Positions 6,650 through 13,506 of a DNA stretch of 40,179 nucleotides are shown one piece after another. The stretch is from Clostridiales bacterium Firm_18 (lineage in GTDB: Bacteria; Bacillota; Clostridia; Monoglobales; Firm-18), in contig LVAX01000043.1 of assembly GCA_001604215.1 (NCBI GenBank), positions 1 to 40,179 of the forward strand, written 5' to 3'. Positions within the stretch are counted from its first letter, which is position 1; every line of letters starts with the position of its first letter. Under the pieces are notes generated by a model. The model made no database searches, had not been told where the DNA came from, and saw nothing but the letters and a program-made list of their open reading frames with translations. The position numbers were made by a program, and so were the translations under genes.

Positions 6650-7624
6650 TCTTTTTCCCAAAAACAGAAATTCAATCTGGTTAGTGAATTCTTGTTCCGG
6701 CTCAATAAATTTTAATTGCCCATTTTTTCTTAAAATATCCCGTCCGTCCGGAGTGCAGTTGCCCGGCTCAAGGCCCAAGACATACTCATGTTCACCCATC
6801 ATCTTCCACTGGGTGAATGAATCTAATTGCTCTTTATTATACATCATTTTAAGCCCGATTCCAATGTTCTTATTATATATCTCTGCGGCAGCTTTTTTGT
6901 TTTCTTCGATTACATCATAATAGTAACATTGTTCCTCAAAATTTTTTTGGGGCTTTTCGATAATCAAACAGTTGTCAATATACTTTGATGCATGTTCATT
7001 TCGCGGAGTAATGCCTTTGTTTGGAATCTTAAGCTCTGCGTGTTCGCTGAGCATTGGGTAACCAATGTTAAAGTGATATAATATCATATATGGGGATATT
7101 CTTGAGCCTATATTTTTAACGGTATCCAAAACGGTAAGTTTGTTTTCGTCCAGCGAGCAGATGTATTTCCTTTTTAATTCCAACTGGTCGCTAAAGAGGG
7201 ATGCATCTCTGATTAGGGCATCGATTACAATTTCTTTTTCATTAACTGTATATGAATGAACTTCACAAGGAGTGTTTGAAATTGTACCATGCAAAGGCAG
7301 CTTTTCCCCATTGTCCTCACATGCCGAACCAACTGCGGTTAATCCGCAGGTAGTTAAGAATCCGCCTGTAAAGGATTTTAAAAATCCGTTCCCGACATTA
7401 TCGTAGTAGCTTGGTGCAACATAGCCGCAAGGAGCAAAAAATCCAATGTTATGGGAAAAGAGAGAAAGTCTTGAAATATCAGCGCATCTATCAAGCGATA
7501 CGGTAAATTCCAATCCGAGACCGTTACGAACTTGCAATAGTCTCATGCCGTCACCTTTTCCGCCTGTTAACCTATGTTCTTCAACACCGAGAATTTGTGA
7601 CGGATGACCTATATAACTGTTCAT
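6647..7624 (-). CDS. DUF4432 / aldose 1-epimerase-like protein
   Basis: A 325-residue protein matching the DUF4432 group of galactose-mutarotase-like beta-sandwich proteins. Seen are the N-terminal SLDRCADIS, LHGTISNTPC with the first conserved His, YHFNIGYP with the second, and LGLEPGNC with the conserved Glu, the residues that in mutarotases act as acid and base. The likely reaction is conversion between anomers or epimers of a sugar, but the family's substrate is not established. AGAGGTG lies 5-6 bases before the ATG at 7624. It sits 14 bases downstream of the rubrerythrin gene and is probably co-transcribed with it, an odd pairing. Its stop codon lies inside the repeat at 6596-6649. Confidence 0.75.
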   Translation of the reverse strand: MNSYIGHPSQILGVEEHRLTGGKGDGMRLLQVRNGLGLEFTVSLDRCADISRLSLFSHNIGFFAPCGYVAPSYYDNVGNGFLKSFTGGFLTTCGLTAVGSACEDNGEKLPLHGTISNTPCEVHSYTVNEKEIVIDALIRDASLFSDQLELKRKYICSLDENKLTVLDTVKNIGSRISPYMILYHFNIGYPMLSEHAELKIPNKGITPRNEHASKYIDNCLIIEKPQKNFEEQCYYYDVIEENKKAAAEIYNKNIGIGLKMMYNKEQLDSFTQWKMMGEHEYVLGLEPGNCTPDGRDILRKNGQLKFIEPEQEFTNQIEFLFLGKR

Positions 7625-7638
7625 GAATACACCTCTTA

Positions 7639-8133
7639 TTAATACTCAATAAATTTATCGCCGGGTGCGCCGCAAATGCTGCATTTGTCCGGGCGGGATT
7701 TTTCAATGTTTCCGCATACGGGGCAAAGGTAATAAAAGACTTCTTCCGTATTGTCAATGTTCTCAAGAGCGTCCTGATAAAGCTTGGAGTGAACTTCTTC
7801 CGCTTTCATTGCAAATGTAAACGACATAGCTGCGGCCTTATTGCCCTCAGCATTTGCCTGCTCTATGAAAGGGGGATACATTTCCTTATATTCATAAGTT
7901 TCTCCCTTAACCCCGTCTTTCAGATTATCTTCCGTTGAGCCGATTTTTCCCGCAACTTCAAAATGCTTCAGGGCATGAAGGGTTTCGGCATCGGCTGCGG
8001 CCCTGAACAATTTCGCCGCGTTAAGCTTTCCTTCTTTTTCGGCTTTCTTTGCATACGCCGTGTACTTTCTGTTTGCTTCGGATTCCCCGGCAAACGCCGC
8101 CATTAGATTTTTCAATGTTTTGTTTTCGCTCAT
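7639..8133 (-). CDS. rbr: Rubrerythrin
   Basis: A 164-residue classical rubrerythrin, a cytoplasmic NADH-peroxidase component that protects anaerobes from hydrogen peroxide. The N-terminal ferritin-like domain (about 1-130) has AGESEANRKYTAYA, E-x-x-H in the second helix (AETLHALKH), and Glu-rich ligands in the third and fourth helices (KAEEVHSKLY). The C-terminal rubredoxin-like domain binds one iron through Cys137, Cys140, Cys151 and Cys154 (CPVCGN, CSICG). AGGAGG lies upstream of the ATG at 8133. A consensus-like promoter lies about 100 bases upstream. Confidence 0.95.
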   Translation of the reverse strand: MSENKTLKNLMAAFAGESEANRKYTAYAKKAEKEGKLNAAKLFRAAADAETLHALKHFEVAGKIGSTEDNLKDGVKGETYEYKEMYPPFIEQANAEGNKAAAMSFTFAMKAEEVHSKLYQDALENIDNTEEVFYYLCPVCGNIEKSRPDKCSICGAPGDKFIEY

Positions 8134-8227
8134 TTTTTCATCCTCCTTATTTTGTTTTGACTTAAACTAAATTTTTACCATTGATTATAAATTCATTCAT
8201 GCAAATATATAACGCCATGTATTAATA

Positions 8228-8255
8228 ATTATAGCATTTATTGATTAAAATGCAA
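8228..8255 (-). promoter_or_regulatory. SigA-type promoter of the rubrerythrin operon
   Basis: On the minus strand TTGCAT (8255-8250) and TATAAT (8233-8228) are separated by 16 bases. They lie about 95 bases upstream of the rubrerythrin start codon. This is a near-consensus vegetative promoter. Confidence 0.65.
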
Positions 8256-8341
8256 GGATATATAACTTTGGTCATGGCTCAAGTTGTTTTTATTAATTCT
8301 AAATATTGCCAACAGCAAACCGAATAAAAAAGGGGGATGTT

Positions 8342-9619
8342 CTACCCAACCGGCAGAGCAACCTTTATCGTAAAGATGCCGTCCTTGGCGTCAAAGGAAC
8401 AAAAACCGCCGTGCATATCCGCAATCAGCTTAATGCTTTTTACTCCGAAGCCATGGCCCGAGCGGCTGCTTTTGGGAAGGTTATCCCGAAAGGTAATTTC
8501 CCCTTTATATGGATTTTTGATATAAATCAGTAAATTTCCTTTGTGAATCTGGCAGTTTACGCGAACTGTCCGTTGCTTTTCATCCGCGACCTGTGAAGCG
8601 GCAATAACGGCGTTTTCCAGGGCGTTTGAAAAAAGAGTGCAGATGGCCGGTTCGGGGACAGGCAGAGAATCCGGGATATTTGCTTCTATATCTAAGGTTA
8701 CGCCAAGTTTTTCCCCTTTGTCCGAAAAAGCGGAAAGCACTAAATTGACTGCGGTGTTTTCACAATAGCGCTTTGGAGTAATCTGTTCAATGCCTTGCTT
8801 TGCGGATTTTATGTATTTAACGGCTTTTTCCGTTTCACCGTTTTCCAAATACCCGTTTATTACGGTGAAGTGGTGGCGCATATCGTGGCGGTATGCCGCT
8901 GTTTGCTCCTGCATTTGCCGGAGCGCAAACATATCATTTTTAGCCTGCTCAAACTGCAGGGCAAGCATGGAGTTTTGCAGCTCGGCATTATTGCGTTTTT
9001 GGACTTCGTCATGATACATCGAAACAAACACCGCATAAAACATTGCCATGGCGGCAGGCAGAAATTCGCTGATCATACGAAAGCCGTCATATAAAATGCT
9101 GGTGTAAACCCTTGTTATATAATCAAACAAATAATAAAACATGGGAAGACCGCCGAATAACAACAGTGACCTTTTTGAATAGGACATTGCCTTGTGCGCG
9201 GCGGCGGTAAAATAACGGTTAAGCAGGTAAAATGTGGGAAAGATGGCTATGCTGTAGCTTATCTGGTAAGCGATTTCCGTGCCGAACAACCCGAAAAACA
9301 ATGTGGCAACCCAGCGGGGAAGCTGGCAGCAAAAATACGCGGTAAGCACACTTGCTACGCTTACTCCAAAAGGTTTTTTAAGGCAAAAAACCAATGTGAG
9401 TATAAGCGGAATATGAGAAATAAGCGGATAAAGCCGCCATGTGAAGGTAAAGCCGAATAACCTCCAGCAAAGCACCTGCGCAGCCCATATTGCAACGCAT
9501 AAAATCCCTATAATATGTCGATCTCTCTTGGTTTCGCAGCCGCCTGCAAAGCTGATGCTAAGAAAGAACCCATACAAAAACACTAATGTGGTATTTATTA
9601 AAGCAAGTATATTAGCCAT
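8342..9619 (-). CDS. GHKL-family sensor histidine kinase (AgrC/VirS-like)
   Basis: A 425-residue membrane kinase. Residues 1-205 hold about six hydrophobic segments. A coiled-coil-like linker follows, then the phosphoacceptor box YRHDMRHH (His245), then a GHKL ATPase with the N-box SNALENA (331-337) and the G-box GHGFG (388-392). This is the layout of AgrC/VirS/ComD-type kinases that sense peptides from outside. Its start codon overlaps the stop codon of the upstream response-regulator gene by one base, so translation is coupled. No agrB- or agrD-like gene is adjacent, so its signal is either made elsewhere or is not an Agr peptide. Confidence 0.88.
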   Translation of the reverse strand: MANILALINTTLVFLYGFFLSISFAGGCETKRDRHIIGILCVAIWAAQVLCWRLFGFTFTWRLYPLISHIPLILTLVFCLKKPFGVSVASVLTAYFCCQLPRWVATLFFGLFGTEIAYQISYSIAIFPTFYLLNRYFTAAAHKAMSYSKRSLLLFGGLPMFYYLFDYITRVYTSILYDGFRMISEFLPAAMAMFYAVFVSMYHDEVQKRNNAELQNSMLALQFEQAKNDMFALRQMQEQTAAYRHDMRHHFTVINGYLENGETEKAVKYIKSAKQGIEQITPKRYCENTAVNLVLSAFSDKGEKLGVTLDIEANIPDSLPVPEPAICTLFSNALENAVIAASQVADEKQRTVRVNCQIHKGNLLIYIKNPYKGEITFRDNLPKSSRSGHGFGVKSIKLIADMHGGFCSFDAKDGIFTIKVALPVG

Positions 9620-10344
9620 TATACAACACCTTTTACTAAAAACAGGAAATTCATATAAGACTCTTTCACCTGATTGTACAAAAGCCTTGATACCGGGACG
9701 GATTTTCCGGTATAAGTTGTAATGTCCCGTATATTTAAGGATTGTATGTTCTCCATATTTACAATAAAGGAACGGTGAACCTTTATAAAATTATCCCTGC
9801 AAAGCAGTTTGTCTTCAAATGCTGAAATAGAGCCGCGTATTTCCCTTACGCTTCCGTCGTCAAAATAAAACATCAGCCTTTTGCCGCACACTTCCAAAAA
9901 TTCAATCCTTCCAGGATGAAGGCGAATCAGGCCGGACGGCTGCATGATATTAAGAAAATCCGATTTTTTATTATTTTCTAAAAAAATTCTGTCTAAAATG
10001 GGAAAAAGCTTATCGGTTGTAGCGGGCTTGAGCAAATAGTAATGGGCATTGACTGCGTAGCTTTCCACCGCAAAATCGGGAGACGAAGTTAAAAAAATAA
10101 TTTTTATTGCAGAGTCGAAGCCGCGAATTTCATGGGCCGCCGCAAGCCCGTCCATTCCGGGCATTAATACGTCCAAAATCAAAACGTCATAGGCCTGTCG
10201 TTTCATAGCTTCCAAAAGCTCGATGGCAGCCCCGAAAGCGTCGTATTTCAATACGGCGTTTTTTTCTGCTTTGTATTGGTTTAACAAGCCGGAAATTCGG
10301 GACAGCTCCTGCACATTATCGTCGCATATGGCGATTTTAAGCAT
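9619..10344 (-). CDS. LytTR-family response regulator
   Basis: A 241-residue regulator. The receiver domain has Asp8-Asp9, the phosphorylation site Asp58 (ILDVLMPGMDG) and Lys106 (LLKPA). The C-terminal LytTR DNA-binding domain (about 140-238) has FIKVHRSFIVN and the closing tail. ATG at 10344 (MLKIAICDD) is chosen: AAGGA lies 9 bases upstream and the protein then starts directly at the receiver's first strand. An in-frame TTG at 10368 lacks a ribosome site. It is the first gene of the pair with the GHKL kinase. Proteins of this class bind pairs of short direct repeats spaced two helical turns apart, and such a pair is present at 10466-10497. Confidence 0.9.
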   Translation of the reverse strand: MLKIAICDDNVQELSRISGLLNQYKAEKNAVLKYDAFGAAIELLEAMKRQAYDVLILDVLMPGMDGLAAAHEIRGFDSAIKIIFLTSSPDFAVESYAVNAHYYLLKPATTDKLFPILDRIFLENNKKSDFLNIMQPSGLIRLHPGRIEFLEVCGKRLMFYFDDGSVREIRGSISAFEDKLLCRDNFIKVHRSFIVNMENIQSLNIRDITTYTGKSVPVSRLLYNQVKESYMNFLFLVKGVV

Positions 10345-10394
10345 TTTATTCATCCTTATTCGGTACAATATAAAATAATTTTAACATAAACGGG

Positions 10395-10426
10395 ACATTT
10401 CCGCAACCGTTTAATTAATGTCTACT
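10395..10426 (-). promoter_or_regulatory. Possible promoter of the LytTR/GHKL operon with an ACATTTC motif
   Basis: On the minus strand TTGCGG, 17 bases, then TAAAAT gives a plausible promoter upstream of the regulator gene. A third ACATTTC (10395-10401) lies inside it. This could allow autoregulation, but no partner repeat 21 bp away is seen. Confidence 0.3.
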
Positions 10427-10465
10427 TAAGTAATTCCAAAACGCCCGCCGAAAGCGGCATTAATT

Positions 10466-10497
10466 ACATTTCGAGGCGTAAAACCGACATTTCAGGC
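10466..10497 (+). promoter_or_regulatory. Pair of LytTR-type direct repeats
   Basis: ACATTTCGAGGC starts at 10466 and ACATTTCAGGCC at 10487, exactly 21 bases apart. That is the spacing known for AgrA/VirR/LytTR binding sites. They lie about 40 bases upstream of the AT-rich -10 candidate TATTATATATT (10527-10537), where a consensus -35 is lacking. This fits activation of the 10607-11727 operon by the adjacent regulator. Confidence 0.6.
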
Positions 10498-10606
10498 CAA
10501 AAATATTTTTTTGTATTTTTTTTTGGTATTATATATTCAGAATGTTATCAAACTCTGTCGGGCTTGGCACCCTTATGCCTGTGCAGCAAGGAAAGGAGCA
10601 GACCTT

Positions 10607-10936
10607 ATGAATGTCACCATTGCATATTGTATGGCCGGACTGAGTACATTATCTTTAATTGTGCTGTGGTTTGTAAATACGCATAAAGTGCTTCGCAGGA
10701 AAAGAGATGCGGTACGTAAAGCGCAGGAAGAATTGCGTCTGCACCAAAACGGCTATAACGAAAAAAAGGGTAAACCCGAGGAACACACGGCCAAACATAT
10801 GCTTGACACAAGCGCACAAATTTACGAACAAATCAGGGAGGCATACAACGAAACCTTAAAGAACCCGGTATACAGGGTTCCCGGGGTTTTAATGGGCTTT
10901 AAATTAAACAAAATGTACAAGGAGGATTTAAAATGA
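10607..10936 (+). CDS. Short LemA-like single-pass membrane protein
   Basis: A 109-residue protein. Residues about 5-24 form one transmembrane helix. A basic stretch (KVLRRKRDAVRKAQEE) follows, then a charged helical region. The C-terminal YNETLKNPVYRVPGVLMGFK resembles the end of LemA proteins (YN...fP...A..fGF). Typical LemA is about 180 residues, so this would be a reduced form. ATG at 10607 is chosen because GGAG lies 9 bases upstream; the frame is open further upstream but without a ribosome site. It overlaps the next gene by ATGA. The likely activator is the LytTR regulator encoded divergently. No function is known for the family beyond membrane association. Confidence 0.65.
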   Translation: MNVTIAYCMAGLSTLSLIVLWFVNTHKVLRRKRDAVRKAQEELRLHQNGYNEKKGKPEEHTAKHMLDTSAQIYEQIREAYNETLKNPVYRVPGVLMGFKLNKMYKEDLK

Positions 10937-11727
10937 GTAAAAAGAAAATCTTAGCAATGGCATTGGCTTTTGCAGCAGCGGTATCCGTGTCTGTGAGCGT
11001 ATTTGCCGAAAGCAGAATTTTTGTTGATTTGGTGGAGGTGCCGACCGACACGCCCCCGCAGAAAATCAATGACAGGACTATGGTTCCTGTGCGTGCGATA
11101 ACAGAAATGATAGGCTATGATGTGGTTTGGGTTCCGGAAGACCAAAAAGTGGAAATCTGGGAACCGTCCAGACAGCATCCGACGATTATTATGGTCATCG
11201 GCCAGCCCACCGCATATTACGAAAAATATGTACCGGAGATTGACGAGCGGGTTTCCTATGAAGAAACGCTTGATTCACCGCCCGTTTTAATTAACCAAAG
11301 GACTTTTGTGCCGCTGCGTTTCATTTCAGAAGCGGTTGGGTATACGGTGGATTATAATGTGGACTCGGCGGATGTTTATATATTTTCGCCCGAGTATATG
11401 GAAAACCAAGCCGGTGAAGGCATCGGCGAAGAGGGCGAAGGAATAGGAAGGACACGTCCTGTTTCGGAGGATGAAATAAATTATGTTTTAAGCTTTCGTA
11501 CGAAAAGCTGGCTTGACCTGAGGCAGGAGCAAAAGGAAAAGGTTGTTTCCATCATAGTTCGATGGTGGGACGAAACCGCCGGTTATGTGGCAGAGGATTT
11601 TGACGCAATACTCGCGGCTTTGGACCATCAAATGGAGACATATTTCAGAAACAACACAGATGAGGGCGTATTCCAGACAGCGTGCGATATTTTTGGTGTA
11701 GACGTTTCGTTATTTATTAAGGGTTAA
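10933..11727 (+). CDS. Secreted copper-amine-oxidase N-terminal-domain protein
   Basis: A 264-residue exported protein. A signal peptide covers residues 1-25 (ending SVFA). It is followed by copper-amine-oxidase-N-type repeats, seen as NDRTMVPVRAITEMIGYDV and, about 80 residues later, NQRTFVPLRFISEAVGYTV. In Clostridia and Bacilli this domain is a common wall-associated module and does not imply oxidase activity. A Gly/Glu-rich linker (GEGIGEEGEGIG) leads to an unrecognised C-terminal domain of about 80 residues rich in Trp and acidic residues (KSWLDLRQEQKEKVVSIIV). The ATGA overlap with the LemA-like gene indicates translational coupling. A terminator follows. Confidence 0.75.
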   Translation: MSKKKILAMALAFAAAVSVSVSVFAESRIFVDLVEVPTDTPPQKINDRTMVPVRAITEMIGYDVVWVPEDQKVEIWEPSRQHPTIIMVIGQPTAYYEKYVPEIDERVSYEETLDSPPVLINQRTFVPLRFISEAVGYTVDYNVDSADVYIFSPEYMENQAGEGIGEEGEGIGRTRPVSEDEINYVLSFRTKSWLDLRQEQKEKVVSIIVRWWDETAGYVAEDFDAILAALDHQMETYFRNNTDEGVFQTACDIFGVDVSLFIKG

Positions 11728-11778
11728 GACAAGCTTCAATATTGGCTCGACTCCTTTATACTAAGGCGTACATAATAC

Positions 11779-11806
11779 GAAACAGGGGCGTTTTAACGCC
11801 CCTGTT
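11779..11806. terminator. Terminator hairpin after the copper-amine-oxidase-N gene
   Basis: ACAGGGGCGTT and AACGCCCCTGT form a perfect 11-bp stem closed by TT, then TTCATATTA. The T-run is short, but the stem is very stable and lies about 50 bases after the stop codon. Just before it (11741-11768) is GGCTCGACTCCTTTATACTAAGGC, a weak relative of the palindromic repeat family. Confidence 0.6.
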
Positions 11807-11848
11807 TCATATTATGATGTGGCAATTGTAAATTTTCTTCAAATAGTG

Positions 11849-11876
11849 TTTACTTTTTATAAAAAATGAGTATAAT
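11849..11876 (+). promoter_or_regulatory. Promoter of the XRE-ImmA/PIN pair
   Basis: TTTACT (11849-11854), a 16-base spacer and TATAAT (11871-11876) form a near-consensus promoter. Its predicted start is about 16 bases before the coding start at 11899, leaving only room for the GAGGGGGTG ribosome site. An XRE-type gene product often represses such a promoter. Confidence 0.6.
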
Positions 11877-11898
11877 ATAAACAGAGGGGGTGAGCAGT

Positions 11899-12942
11899 AT
11901 GTTTAGCAAAAATTTAAAATATTATCGTTTGAAGAAAGGAATGACCAAGAAAGAATTAGCAAACCGAGTTGATATCTCTTCGATGGCAATTTCAAATTAC
12001 GAAAACGGGAAACGCAAACCAGACATGGAATTGATGAAAAAAATTGCGGCGGTGCTGGGAGTACGTGTATCTGACTTTTTAACTGTTCGGAATGAAAAAC
12101 TGGTATTTTGTCATGGAGAGTTTAGAAAAAACTCTTCGCTTTCTATTGCTCAGCAGGAATATGTGAAAGAATCCGTAGAAGAGTATTTTAACCGGTTTAT
12201 GACTATTGTTGAAATACTTGGCGGGGATGTTTTGCCGGATGCCCCATCTGTTAGCATACTGCCGCTTACCGGCAATATAGAACAAGATGGACGGTCATTA
12301 AGAAAACATTTGAGTTTGGCTTTGGATGGACCGATAAGCAATTTAATTGAGATTTTAGAGAACAAAGGTATATTAATTTATGTTTGCAAGATAGACAATG
12401 ATAAGTTTTCAGGAATGAGCGGAACTGTCAACGGCCGTCCGTATATTGTAATTAATGAAAATATGAGCCCTGAAAGGAATCGGTCCACGATCGTGCATGA
12501 ACTATCACACCTGATGTTTAAATGGCCGGATGATATGATAGATAGCAAAACTGAAGAACTTGCTACTGCAATTAGCGGTGCTTTTTTGTTTCCGAAAACC
12601 GATGCTATAAGAGAGCTTGGCATTCATAGGACTGTAATTGCAAAAGATATGTCTTTAGTAGCACAGGAATATGGCATTTCTATGTATATGCTTGTTAAAC
12701 GCGCTAAATTATCCGGTATTATTACTGTTAGCTTAGAAAAAGAATTTTACATTTGTGCCGCTAAAGCCGGCTGGAAAAAGAATGAGCCGTCTCGAATTGA
12801 AAAAGAAGTCCCCTCTTTGTTTGAGCAGTTAGTCTATCGTGCAATAAACGAAAATGATATTAGTATGCAAAGAGGAGCAGAATTGCTCAAAATTCCATAT
12901 GACGAAGTTGTTTCTCGCTGCTGCTTCAGTGAGGTGCAATAA
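11899..12942 (+). CDS. XRE-family HTH regulator fused to ImmA/IrrE metallopeptidase domain
   Basis: A 347-residue protein. Residues about 2-58 form a lambda-repressor-type helix-turn-helix (KELANRVDISSMAISNYENG). A linker follows, then an ImmA/IrrE (DUF955) zinc-peptidase domain with H200-E201-L-S-H204 in STIVHELSHLMF and a downstream acidic helix (SKTEELATAISGAFLFP). In ImmA proteins the peptidase cleaves a repressor; in toxin-antitoxin settings this fusion acts as the DNA-binding antitoxin-like partner. ATG at 11899 is preferred over the GTG at 11890, which lies within the Shine-Dalgarno. Its stop overlaps the start of the PIN-like gene (TAATG). Confidence 0.85.
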   Translation: MFSKNLKYYRLKKGMTKKELANRVDISSMAISNYENGKRKPDMELMKKIAAVLGVRVSDFLTVRNEKLVFCHGEFRKNSSLSIAQQEYVKESVEEYFNRFMTIVEILGGDVLPDAPSVSILPLTGNIEQDGRSLRKHLSLALDGPISNLIEILENKGILIYVCKIDNDKFSGMSGTVNGRPYIVINENMSPERNRSTIVHELSHLMFKWPDDMIDSKTEELATAISGAFLFPKTDAIRELGIHRTVIAKDMSLVAQEYGISMYMLVKRAKLSGIITVSLEKEFYICAAKAGWKKNEPSRIEKEVPSLFEQLVYRAINENDISMQRGAELLKIPYDEVVSRCCFSEVQ

Positions 12943-13442
12943 TGGAATATGTAAGCAGCGATACAAATGTGTGGATTGATTTTTCAATTATAGGATGCTT
13001 AGAATTACCATTTCTTCTTCCATATACCTATATTATGAACTCGGATGCGATTGAAGATGAATTATTATCCCCGTCCGTGCTTCGTGATGATTTGTTGGGG
13101 CACGGTCTTGTGGGTGTGGAGATTACAATTGAAGAGTTTAATCTTGCAGAAAAATATGGCAAGCAATACCTTCGACTATCTAAATATGACCGTATCGCAT
13201 TAGCAATCGCAAAAGCAAGGGGAATTTGTTTATTGACAGGTGATGGTGCGTTAAGGAAGGCTGCAATGCGTGAAAAGGTTAAAACAATCGGAACAATAGG
13301 TATTTTTGACCAGTTGATGGCAGGTAATTACATAACTGAACATGAATATAAGTTTTACCTGCAGCAATTACTGAAACATAACGGAAGGGAAATCAGGCTG
13401 CCAAAGAGTGAAATCAATCTAAGGTTACAAAGACTTAAATAA
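12942..13442 (+). CDS. PIN-like domain protein, probable toxin RNase
   Basis: A 166-residue protein with the acidic signature of PIN nucleases: Asp7 (SSDTNVWIDF), Glu38 or Glu40 (DAIEDELL), Asp83 (KYDRIALAIAKA) and Asp101 (LLTGDGALRKAA). These residues bind the metals used to cut RNA. Start and stop overlap the upstream XRE-ImmA gene by one base, the arrangement of a two-gene toxin-antitoxin operon with the regulator first. The last 40 residues are basic and helical. It could instead be a tRNA- or mRNA-processing enzyme outside any toxin role, but gene order favours the toxin reading. Confidence 0.75.
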   Translation: MEYVSSDTNVWIDFSIIGCLELPFLLPYTYIMNSDAIEDELLSPSVLRDDLLGHGLVGVEITIEEFNLAEKYGKQYLRLSKYDRIALAIAKARGICLLTGDGALRKAAMREKVKTIGTIGIFDQLMAGNYITEHEYKFYLQQLLKHNGREIRLPKSEINLRLQRLK

Positions 13443-13448
13443 CATATT

Positions 13449-13496
13449 AAGGCATAAGAGAGTGGAACTCTATAGAGTTTGACTCTCTTATGCCTT
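13449..13496. repeat. 48-bp near-perfect palindrome, full copy 1
   Basis: AAGGCATAAGAGAGT (13449-13463) and ACTCTCTTATGCCTT (13482-13496) are perfect inverted arms. Between them is the perfect 14-base palindrome AACTCTATAGAGTT flanked by GG and TG. It fills the 64-base gap between the convergent PIN and putP genes and could form a long hairpin on either transcript. It lacks a strong T-run. Related sequences: 33118-33163 (full), 2322-2350 and 15308-15333 (right half). Confidence 0.75.
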
Positions 13497-13506
13497 TCTA
13501 CTATGA

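Noticed and set aside
6558..6920. Plus-strand 120-residue open frame
   Set aside because: It starts inside the bidirectional terminator, crosses the GC-rich repeat and lies antisense to the DUF4432 gene; no ribosome site.
8342..10344. A complete agr quorum-sensing locus
   Set aside because: No AgrB-like protease or AgrD-like peptide gene lies within the flanking sequence; only the kinase and regulator are present.
10933..11727. A true copper amine oxidase
   Set aside because: Only the N-terminal non-catalytic domain is present; the catalytic domain with its topaquinone tyrosine is absent.
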